Shown piece after piece: positions 1 to 6,035 of a DNA stretch of 9,526 nt. The notes below the pieces were generated by a model. The model was not told the DNA's origin. It did no database searches and was given only the letters and a program-made list of their open reading frames with translations. This DNA comes from JADFRG01 sp046759305 (GTDB lineage Bacteria; Chloroflexota; Anaerolineae; Anaerolineales; E44-bin32), in assembly GCA_046759305.1 (NCBI GenBank), contig JBHIBY010000083.1, positions 1 through 9,526 on the forward strand. Direction: 5' to 3'. Position numbers and translations under genes: made by a program. How positions within the stretch are numbered: the first letter of the stretch is position 1; every line of letters begins with the position of its first letter.

Positions 1-1295
1 GGATCGTCATCGCTGGTGTCCGTGGCGCTAGCACTTGGGATCCATGGTGTGTTGGTTGGCGTGGGTGTTGGAGTTGCATTGGGTACGATCGTTTCAGTCG
101 GAATTACCTCCGGTGCATCGAAGAGCCCCATCGCATCCACCGTAGCAGCCACCGCAGTTTCGACTGCACCCGGCTCTTCCGAACCACCCAGCGCTTCGGC
201 GTTGGCGGTCGAGAGGGCATCGATAGTTGCTAGCAAATGATTGGAGGGCGTCGGTGTCTCGCTGCTTTCGGCTGAGCCGTTCGAATTCGATAGGCTGGCA
301 TTCAGGGCGAAGGCAGTGATTGGAACGGCTAAAAAAACCAGCATCCCCACGCCTGCTGCTAGACGATTTCTGGTCATCCAACCGACAAGTCCTCGTTCCT
401 TGTGGACGATGACCTGAGTCTCCGGTGCGGGCCCGATGTACTCGGGTCGCGCGAGGCCAGTCTCAAAATCTACGGTTTCCTCCAGCGCTACCGAGAATGC
501 GATGTTCATTCCGCTGACGCTCTCATAGCGGTCATCGGGATCCTTTGCCATGGCCTTGAGAATGACCGCTTCCAGCATGTCGGGCAAATGAGGGTTTAGG
601 TATCGGGGCCGAGGCAAGGGATCATTGATGTGTTTGATCACCACCGACATCGGCGTGTCGCCATCGTATGGCAACCGTCCGGTCGTGAGCTGGTATAGCA
701 CCGCCCCCAGCGCGTACTGATCGGAACGTGCGTCAATCTCCTCACCCTGGCATTGCTCAGGCGACATGAAGGCTGGCGTGCCGATCAGCACCGAGCCGGT
801 GAGGCTGTGTGAGGTCTCGCTAACGTATGCGAAGCCAAAATCGGAGAGCATCGCATGTCCGTTCTCATCCATCAGTATGTTCGATGGTTTGATATCACGA
901 TGCACAATGCCTTTGGCGTGGGCATATTCTAGCGCGGCGCTGACATCCTCCAAGAAGCGCCCGGTCTCATCGAGGCCCATGCCGCCATCGTCGATTCGGT
1001 CCTGAAGCGTACCGCCAGAGTAGAAAGGCATAACGATGTACGTGATGCCTTCCTCCTCTCCGAAATATATAACTGGAACAATGGAGGCATGCTGAAGATC
1101 TTTCAGCAGCTTGATCTCGCGGTCAAAGCGCTCCCTGAATTTCGGCTCCTGGGCTACATACGGAGTAAGCACCTTGACTGCAACCTCTTCCTTCGTGTCG
1201 AGGTCGCAAGCCTTGTACACCGTAGACATACCGCCCTGGCCGATGTCTTCCAGGAGTTTGTAGCGTCCTAGCGTCTTACCCTTTAGATCATCCAT
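1..1295 (-). CDS. Hanks-type Ser/Thr protein kinase with one membrane span and Thr/Pro-rich outer region (C-terminus outside window)
   Basis: Reading the minus strand from the ATG at 1295-1293 gives 431 open codons to the window edge. The protein is a eukaryotic-type Ser/Thr kinase that should phosphorylate cytoplasmic proteins. Visible motifs are the glycine loop GQGGMSTV (19-26), the VAVK lysine (K41), a probable helix-C Glu (E60), HRDIKPSN (132-139; D134 catalytic, RD type), DFG (152-154), GTPAFMSPE (172-180), the DQYALG block (192-197) and the conserved Arg of the final subdomain (R256). The activation segment (155-171) is rich in Ser/Thr, fitting autophosphorylation. A hydrophobic span at about 312-331 follows a basic MTRNR stretch, so the N-terminal kinase is cytoplasmic. 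Beyond it comes a Ser/Thr/Ala-rich region with PTPTPTNTP, a linker style common in Chloroflexota; any sensor domain lies outside the window. No clear Shine-Dalgarno precedes the ATG. The fold is certain; substrate and signal are unknown. Confidence 0.95.
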   Translation of the reverse strand, partial: MDDLKGKTLGRYKLLEDIGQGGMSTVYKACDLDTKEEVAVKVLTPYVAQEPKFRERFDREIKLLKDLQHASIVPVIYFGEEEGITYIVMPFYSGGTLQDRIDDGGMGLDETGRFLEDVSAALEYAHAKGIVHRDIKPSNILMDENGHAMLSDFGFAYVSETSHSLTGSVLIGTPAFMSPEQCQGEEIDARSDQYALGAVLYQLTTGRLPYDGDTPMSVVIKHINDPLPRPRYLNPHLPDMLEAVILKAMAKDPDDRYESVSGMNIAFSVALEETVDFETGLARPEYIGPAPETQVIVHKERGLVGWMTRNRLAAGVGMLVFLAVPITAFALNASLSNSNGSAESSETPTPSNHLLATIDALSTANAEALGGSEEPGAVETAVAATVDAMGLFDAPEVIPTETIVPNATPTPTPTNTPWIPSASATDTSDDD

Positions 1296-1541
1296 TTAGG
1301 TGTCTGCAACGAATGCCGCGATCGACGCGCAGCAGCAACGCAACCGCCTTGCAAACTAACAATATATAGGAATACAAGCATTATTTATAGAAGGAGATTC
1401 GTCGGATTGCCCTTTTTAGATAATTGTTGATAGCCCCCATTACGACAGGGGACCGCACCGAGTTGAAGCGTACCTTTCTCATGAAATGTCTTGTTCCGAA
1501 TCAATTGGGTGGCTTACTGAGCGGCCTGATGTGATCTACAT
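1296..1541. other. Intergenic gap with AT-rich segment
   Basis: This gap separates the hydratase gene stop from the kinase start, and I see no credible coding region. The stretch at about 1355-1430 is much richer in A/T than its surroundings. Read on the minus strand it holds TATAAA- and TATATT-like hexamers that could be a -10 element for the kinase gene, but no convincing -35 lies at the right distance. A weak CCCC/GGGG stem (1435-1438 with 1448-1451) lacks a T tract, so I do not call it a terminator. A 15-nt dyad, GATGT/ACATC (1528-1542), overlaps the hydratase stop codon and is probably chance. Confidence 0.5.
1355..1430 (-). promoter_or_regulatory. Possible promoter region for the Ser/Thr kinase gene
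   Basis: This AT-rich island lies 60-135 nt upstream of the kinase ATG on the coding strand. Minus-strand hexamers TATAAA and TATATT resemble sigma-70-type -10 boxes. No good TTGACA-like partner sits 16-18 nt upstream of either, so the exact start is not assigned. The call rests on base composition and position alone. Confidence 0.25.
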
Positions 1542-2429
1542 CTACTCCGATTGTGGCGGTTTCCCATCGAGCCATTCGGGAGATCGGTCCTCCTCCCACT
1601 GCTTTCGTATGGCCTCGTAGTCGGGGGTACGCTTCTGATCAAATGCGCTGACGCCTTCCCAGGTCTCCGGGCTGGTGTTGTGGATGGTAAGCCAGTCTCG
1701 CCCATGGCCGATGGTTAGATGCCAGCTAAGGTCGCGCCAGAAATTCAGCTGCTGCTTGGTGTAGCGGGTCTTTTCCGGAAATTTCTGGATCAGCTTAGCA
1801 ACTATCTCATCCACTTTTTGATCCAATTCTGCACGGGGTACTACATAATTTACGAGACCCCATTCCAGCGCCTTGCTGGCTGGAATCTCTTCGTTCAGCA
1901 ACAGAATCTCGCGCGCGCGCCGATCTCCGACGATAAGCGGCAAAAACTGAGTTGCTCCTGCAAGCGCCACACTGCCGTGGCTGGTCCCTACCTGGCGGAT
2001 GTAGAGGTCGTCGACCGCAACTGCTAGATCGCAGCTCATGTTGAACTCATTGCCTCCGCCAACCACAATTCCGTTGAGTCTGGCGATGGATGGCTTCCCT
2101 AGATTTCTCAACCGCTCGTGCACTTCGATAAATGCTCCCATCCACTTCCAATAATCGCGTGGCCGTTCCAGAAACGCCTTCTGTTCATTCAGGTCGGCCC
2201 TAGTGCAGAATGCTCGCTCCCCTTCTCCGGTCAGAACGAGTACTGCCACGGTGTCGTCCCAACTGGCATCCTTGAGCGCGAGGCTCATCTCTTCCAAAAC
2301 CTCGTAATTGATCGCATTAAGCACTTCCGGCCGATTGAAGCTTATGGTTGCTCGATAATTGGATTTCTCATATCGAATCGCCGAGAAATCTAACTCCTGC
2401 CCCACATATCGTCGGTCAGTCACCTGCAT
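1542..2429 (-). CDS. Enoyl-CoA hydratase/isomerase (crotonase) family protein, partly BamA-like
   Basis: A 295-residue crotonase-fold protein, slightly longer than the usual ~260, expected to act on a CoA thioester in the cytoplasm. FNRPEVLNAIN (31-41) and the CoA/oxyanion regions AFCTRADL (73-80) and NGIVVGGGNE (119-128) are clear. E128 matches the first catalytic Glu of classical enoyl-CoA hydratase. The second catalytic Glu position falls in RQVGTSHGS (145-153) and is not Glu. That segment, with FLPLIVG (162-168), recalls ring-opening hydrolases of the BamA type and, less, MenB, as I remember those families. R77 stands where AGAD-type motifs have Gly. The C-terminal tail (about 255-295) is charged and fits the trimer-forming part of the family. 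The ATG directly abuts AGGGAG, so a GTG two codons later (2423-2421), six nt from it, may be the true start. The upstream 3-hydroxyacyl-CoA dehydrogenase gene supports a role in acyl-CoA breakdown. The exact reaction cannot be assigned. Confidence 0.9.
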   Translation of the reverse strand: MQVTDRRYVGQELDFSAIRYEKSNYRATISFNRPEVLNAINYEVLEEMSLALKDASWDDTVAVLVLTGEGERAFCTRADLNEQKAFLERPRDYWKWMGAFIEVHERLRNLGKPSIARLNGIVVGGGNEFNMSCDLAVAVDDLYIRQVGTSHGSVALAGATQFLPLIVGDRRAREILLLNEEIPASKALEWGLVNYVVPRAELDQKVDEIVAKLIQKFPEKTRYTKQQLNFWRDLSWHLTIGHGRDWLTIHNTSPETWEGVSAFDQKRTPDYEAIRKQWEEDRSPEWLDGKPPQSE

Positions 2430-2575
2430 CTCCCTTTTTGAACTTGCATCGGAATTAGAGCAAACAGATCGCGCGCATTGGGTCGGAACGCTAGTGCTCG
2501 ATCAGCGTGTTTGTGCTCGAAGAGCGTGCCTGTGCTCGATCAGAGCATCGATTTCCGGATTGCCATAAGCTCCAG
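2430..2575 (-). promoter_or_regulatory. Candidate promoter and control region of the hydratase gene
   Basis: This 146-nt gap is the only sizeable space between the dehydrogenase and hydratase genes. On the minus strand a TCTAAT hexamer (2454-2459) resembles a -10 box about 25 nt before the hydratase start, but the -35 position (CCCAAT) is poor. The array of three 19-bp repeats at 2494-2550 lies just upstream of it, where regulators often bind. An AAAAAGGGAG ribosome-binding sequence precedes the start. Confidence 0.35.
2494..2550. repeat. Three tandem 19-bp imperfect repeats
   Basis: Three head-to-tail units start at 2494, 2513 and 2532: GTGCTCGATCAGCGTGTTT, GTGCTCGAAGAGCGTGCCT and GTGCTCGATCAGAGCATCG. 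All share GTGCTCGA, and units one and two also share AGCGTG. Units two and three contain short inverted repeats (GCTC-GAA-GAGC and TGCTC-GATCA-GAGCA), so each could be a dyad-like protein site. The 19-bp period is close to two helical turns, which would put the units on one face of the DNA. They lie upstream of the hydratase gene. Operator sites or a simple tandem duplication are both possible. Confidence 0.75.
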
Positions 2576-4120
2576 CTACCATGCGCTCGGTTCGGACTTT
2601 CGCGCCATACGGCGGAGCCAGGGTGCCACTCGATATCGCTCCTCCCCATACACGCGTGCCATCTGATCTAATACGGCGACGGCCTTATCGTGTCCAAGCT
2701 GCTCCGCCCAAGCCAGCGGACCGATTGGATAATTTACTCCTAGCTGCATAGCGATATCCACTTCGATCGGCCCGGCTACTCCCTCACCTACTGCGAAGGC
2801 TGCTTCATTTGCCAGGCAACAGACAATACGCGGGGTGACCATACCCGGGCTTTCATCCACCCATATGGGCAGCTTGCCAAGCGAACTGATCAAGTCGGTA
2901 GCAGCACGACGAACATCGTCAGAAGAATTATTCCCAGCTACCAACGTGGCCGCCGTTCCCGCCACCAGAAACAATCCGTCGAATCCAACAATCCGCTCCG
3001 GGTGAAGCATTCCTATCACGACTTCGCTTAGATCGATATCCACCGTCTGGCAAAGGATGGGGATATTGGGTTCAAGCCCCCGATCGTATCGACGCACGAC
3101 ATCTCTTACACCTTCCTTGCGCCCATTCACCACGACCGCTGCAAGCGGCAGATCGCCGTGTGTTTCGCTCATTGTGTAGCCGGTCTGGCTCAGCAACCTG
3201 CCCAATTCGGGTGCCCAACTTCCATCTGAAACCAAGACATAGCCCGATTCCTTCCCCACTTCGGGAGTTTCAAGAGGCGATGAGCGCTTGATATCTCCAT
3301 CATATTCATAAAAGCCCGCCCCAGTTTTTCGGCCCAGAGCACCAGCCTCTACTTTCTGGCGCTGAATCCAATGTGGACGATATCGGGGCTCCCCGTAGGT
3401 CGACTCGTACATCGAGGTTGCTGCCGCAAGATTGATATCTAGGCCGATCAGGTCCATTAGCTCGAACGGACCCATCGGGAATCCGGCCCCTTTTATCAGG
3501 AGGTCGATCTCTTCAAGCCCGGCTACCCGCTCTCCAAGCAGCCGTAAGGCTTCTCCATAGAACGGTCGTGCCACCCGATTGACGATGAAGCCCGGAGAAT
3601 CACTGGTGACCACTGGTGTCTTACCCATCGACTCCGCCAACTGGACCAGGGTCTCCATCGTTCCCTGGGTCGTAGAGGCACCCGCGGCAATCTCTACCAG
3701 CCGCATGACCGGTGCCGGATTGAAAAAGTGCATGCCGGCGACCCGGTCGGGCGTGGAGGTCGCAGCCGCGATAGCCGTCACGGAAAGCGTGCTGGTATTT
3801 GTGGCAAGGATTGCGGGAGCCGGGCAAATTTGATCGAGCTGGGCGAACAGCTCCCGCTTCAGGTCGAGCGTTTCCAGCGCGGCTTCAATAATCACTTCCG
3901 ACCCATCCATTGAGCCAAGATCGCTACTGATGTGGAGTTGCTTTATGCGCTCTGAGAGATCCTTGCGATCGAGGTGCTTAGTCGCGTACTCTCGTGCGCG
4001 TTCCAGTGCTTCAGAGGAGATATCGGTCAACGTAACTTCGTAATCGGCGTACAGTGCGGCCAGGGCGATTCCAGAGCCCATGGCGCCAGCGCCGACCACT
4101 CCGATGCGAGTTTTTGTCAT
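2576..4120 (-). CDS. 3-hydroxyacyl-CoA dehydrogenase, two-lobed PaaH-like form
   Basis: A 514-residue NAD-dependent enzyme that oxidises 3-hydroxyacyl-CoA to 3-ketoacyl-CoA in beta-oxidation-type pathways. The N-terminal Rossmann fold has GAGAMGSG (10-17), with D33 at the end of the second strand suiting NAD over NADP. Catalytic residues known from the family are S110 (ATNTS), H131 (MHFFNP), E143 (RLVEI) and N181 (GFIVNR). A first C-terminal lobe occupies about 178-275, a degenerate middle part about 290-415, and a second copy of the C-terminal lobe about 424-505. The two lobes align: SPGFIVNR with SPGMVTPR, and GAGFPMGPFELMDLIG with GVNYPIGPLAWAEQLG. This long single-gene layout matches PaaH/PaaC-type dehydrogenases rather than the ~290-residue short type or FadB fusions. 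It starts 24 nt after the nucleoside kinase gene, so the two are probably cotranscribed. No strong Shine-Dalgarno is visible (A-rich AAAAAAG before ATG). Chain length or substrate, including 3-hydroxyadipyl-CoA, is not determined. Confidence 0.93.
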   Translation of the reverse strand: MTKTRIGVVGAGAMGSGIALAALYADYEVTLTDISSEALERAREYATKHLDRKDLSERIKQLHISSDLGSMDGSEVIIEAALETLDLKRELFAQLDQICPAPAILATNTSTLSVTAIAAATSTPDRVAGMHFFNPAPVMRLVEIAAGASTTQGTMETLVQLAESMGKTPVVTSDSPGFIVNRVARPFYGEALRLLGERVAGLEEIDLLIKGAGFPMGPFELMDLIGLDINLAAATSMYESTYGEPRYRPHWIQRQKVEAGALGRKTGAGFYEYDGDIKRSSPLETPEVGKESGYVLVSDGSWAPELGRLLSQTGYTMSETHGDLPLAAVVVNGRKEGVRDVVRRYDRGLEPNIPILCQTVDIDLSEVVIGMLHPERIVGFDGLFLVAGTAATLVAGNNSSDDVRRAATDLISSLGKLPIWVDESPGMVTPRIVCCLANEAAFAVGEGVAGPIEVDIAMQLGVNYPIGPLAWAEQLGHDKAVAVLDQMARVYGEERYRVAPWLRRMARKSEPSAW

Positions 4121-4144
4121 CTTTTTTGGGGAGACCGCGTGAAG

Positions 4145-5863
4145 CTAGGAAGCGCCACCCACGGTGAAGTCTCTTAGTATTGATCCCCCCATGAACTCTC
4201 GAAGGATGGAATTATCAGGGATCGGAGATCCATCAATAGGAGCAAACCACTCCACCAAAGAAAGCAAACGCTTGGCTTCCACATGCTCTGGTGTGCCAAA
4301 AGTGACCTGGCGCAGCAACGGTTCGGCCAGGGGAGCTAGCGCAGCACCCTCATAGACGAGGGCCGAATTGAACATGACATCGGCATTTTCTTGATAGGGA
4401 AAGATATACAAGCGCTCGCCGCGCCTCACCGATTCCCAACGCGAGATAGTGTCCGCAGCCGATTTTCCACGGTGTCTGGCGTCGCGCACCAGCCTCCGGA
4501 CCAGTCGCGTGTCGGTGGTGGATACCCGGTTGTATCGATCGAGGTTCAGTTGGGTAAGTGCCGAGGCATAAATCCGAAACCCCAGACCTTCAGGCAGCTC
4601 AGGGAGTAATTCGGGATTTAGTCCATGAATGCCCTCAAGTATGACAATATCCCCCTCTCTAACCTGAACCACTTCGCCATCTTTCTGCAATCCTTCAATG
4701 AAGTCGTACTCGGGAAGCTGCACCTGTTTTCCGGCCGCGATCTTGCGCATGTCATGATTCAGGCGATCAAGATCCAGTGCGTCCAGCCGTTCATAATCGT
4801 ATTCACCATGCTCATCTCGGGGACTTTTCTCCCGATCCACAAAGAAATTGTCCAGGCCGATGGGAAGCGGCGAGATGCCCAACGCCAGCAGTTGAATTGA
4901 AAGGCGTTTAGCGAAGGTGGTCTTACCTGAAGCAGAGGGTCCAGCTACTAGGATCAGCCGCACTTCTTCTCGCTTTTCCTGGATTTGGGCCGCGATCTCC
5001 GCAATGCGGTGTTCGTGCAGTGCTTCGGAAACCAGGATAATCTCTCGCATACGGCCTGCCTTACCTGCGTCATTCAGCGCCCCCACACTAGCCACACCCA
5101 GGGTTTGTATCCAATCCTCATACTGCCCGAATGTAAGCAGTAGTTTAGGATAGTGAGGAGGTGGAAGCAGTTCCGTCGGAGTGTCTCGTTTGGGGAACTG
5201 CAGTGTAAACCCGTCCTCGGTGGGCTCCACTGCAAACCATTGGAGGTAACCCGTGGAAGGAACCATGTATCCGTGGTGATAGTCTCGATGACCACCCATC
5301 TCGTAAATGATCATGTAGGGTTTTCGGCGATGGGAAAGCAGCCGGACCTTGTCGCTAAATCCCTTGGATTCGAAGTACTTAATCGCTTCCAGCAGCCTCA
5401 TCTGAGCTTTCGCAAAAGGGAGATCTTGATCGACAAGCTCCCGCATTCTAGCTTCGAGGGAGGTCAGTTCATTTGGTTCCAATTGATGTCGGGCGCTGAC
5501 ATGACAGTGGTACCCACCATGAGCGACTGAGTGTTCCACATCCAGACGTGCTTCCGGAAAAAGCTCCTCAAAGGCTGCAGCAAGCAAGAAGGTCAGCGAG
5601 CGGCGGTATATCCGCATGCCATCCTCCTCAGCCATGGTAACTACACGAACCTCCGATTCAAGCTCGATTGGATAAGTCAGCTCGCGCAACTCGCCATTGA
5701 TGATCGCCCCCACAATGGGGGCCGTATCCTGATCTTGTCCTTCTAGGAACGTGGCAACCGGAAGACCTCGCTCGCCCTCCAGCACACGTCCTTCAGCAAG
5801 GTGAATCTGGACCGTGGGGCGGGCTTGCGCTTCCTGAATTGGGGAGTCAGCTGTCTGAGTCAT
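4145..5863 (-). CDS. Nucleoside (uridine-type) kinase fused to TGS and ThrRS-like N-terminal domains
   Basis: A 572-residue fusion. Residues ~18-77 look like a TGS domain (IHLAEGRVLEGERG, then IINGELREL). Residues ~84-200 resemble the second N-terminal domain of threonyl-tRNA synthetase (RRSLTFLLAAAFEELFPEA, then AHGGYHCHV). The remainder is a uridine kinase-type P-loop kinase: Walker A GPSASGKT (308-315), LDNFF (337-341, matching the DxFY region of Udk), LPEYDF (383-388), ILEGIHGLN (408-416) and the Arg-rich lid RLVRRLVRDARHRG (453-466). The kinase part should transfer phosphate from ATP to a nucleoside in the cytoplasm. Proteins of this architecture are known in several phyla and are usually annotated as nucleoside kinase or uridine kinase. 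The ThrRS-like part lacks the HxxxH pair of the editing site (SLTFL instead), so it probably does not edit tRNA. A near-repeat, SILREF/SILRDF, lies at 552-557 and 561-566. No Shine-Dalgarno is visible. It sits upstream of the dehydrogenase gene with a 24-nt gap. Confidence 0.9.
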   Translation of the reverse strand: MTQTADSPIQEAQARPTVQIHLAEGRVLEGERGLPVATFLEGQDQDTAPIVGAIINGELRELTYPIELESEVRVVTMAEEDGMRIYRRSLTFLLAAAFEELFPEARLDVEHSVAHGGYHCHVSARHQLEPNELTSLEARMRELVDQDLPFAKAQMRLLEAIKYFESKGFSDKVRLLSHRRKPYMIIYEMGGHRDYHHGYMVPSTGYLQWFAVEPTEDGFTLQFPKRDTPTELLPPPHYPKLLLTFGQYEDWIQTLGVASVGALNDAGKAGRMREIILVSEALHEHRIAEIAAQIQEKREEVRLILVAGPSASGKTTFAKRLSIQLLALGISPLPIGLDNFFVDREKSPRDEHGEYDYERLDALDLDRLNHDMRKIAAGKQVQLPEYDFIEGLQKDGEVVQVREGDIVILEGIHGLNPELLPELPEGLGFRIYASALTQLNLDRYNRVSTTDTRLVRRLVRDARHRGKSAADTISRWESVRRGERLYIFPYQENADVMFNSALVYEGAALAPLAEPLLRQVTFGTPEHVEAKRLLSLVEWFAPIDGSPIPDNSILREFMGGSILRDFTVGGAS

Positions 5864-5883
5864 TGGACGTGAACAGGCGAATG

Positions 5884-5889
5884 ATTCTA
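5884..5889 (-). promoter_or_regulatory. Possible -10 element of the nucleoside kinase gene
   Basis: On the minus strand TAGAAT matches the TATAAT consensus at five of six positions, about 20 nt before the kinase ATG. That would give a very short leader, in keeping with the lack of a Shine-Dalgarno. No good -35 lies 16-18 nt upstream (CAATGG at 17), so support is weak. Confidence 0.3.
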
Positions 5890-5984
5890 CCGCACACGTT
5901 AAGAATCCATTGAGCCGGCTGTTCTAGACTCGGGCTAGCTATCGTGGCCTTGGTCCGAGGGGACCCAGGGCGAGTCAACACCAG

Positions 5985-6023
5985 AGAGCAGGGCGCCAGA
6001 TCTCAAGACTGGCGCCCTGCTCT
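5985..6023 (-). terminator. Perfect 15-bp hairpin after gcvPB, probable terminator
   Basis: The arms AGAGCAGGGCGCCAG (5985-5999) and CTGGCGCCCTGCTCT (6009-6023) pair over all 15 bases around a 9-nt loop. The structure begins 12 nt after the gcvPB stop and separates the gcv genes from the nucleoside kinase gene. On the minus strand it is followed by CTGGTGTTG, which is not a proper T run, so it is not a textbook intrinsic terminator. It could instead stop polymerase weakly or protect the gcv mRNA 3' end. Confidence 0.65.
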
Positions 6024-6035
6024 TGTATTTGGCCA

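Noticed and set aside
94..381. 95-residue minus-strand frame near the left end
   Set aside because: It overlaps the Ser/Thr kinase in another frame; the kinase frame is continuous with its motifs, membrane span and linker.
1434..1451. Terminator after the hydratase gene
   Set aside because: The stem is only four G-C pairs with a 9-nt loop and has no T tract on the minus strand.
1528..1542. CRP-like palindrome
   Set aside because: The GATGT/ACATC dyad overlaps a stop codon, does not fit the TGTGA-N6-TCACA pattern and is not placed at a promoter.
1719..2393. Plus-strand open frames of 102 and 91 residues
   Set aside because: Both are antisense to the hydratase gene, whose family motifs are clear; no independent coding signal was seen.
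2494..2550. CRISPR-like array
   Set aside because: The 19-bp units are directly adjacent with no unique spacers, and there are only three imperfect copies.
5153..5530. 125-residue open frame on the plus strand
   Set aside because: It lies wholly antisense to the nucleoside kinase gene, has no recognisable motif, and its peptide is explained by the opposite strand's codons.
5935..5975. T-box or other leader before the ThrRS-like kinase gene
   Set aside because: Only a short GGTCC/GGACC stem is present; I see no T-box sequence, specifier loop or terminator/antiterminator pair.
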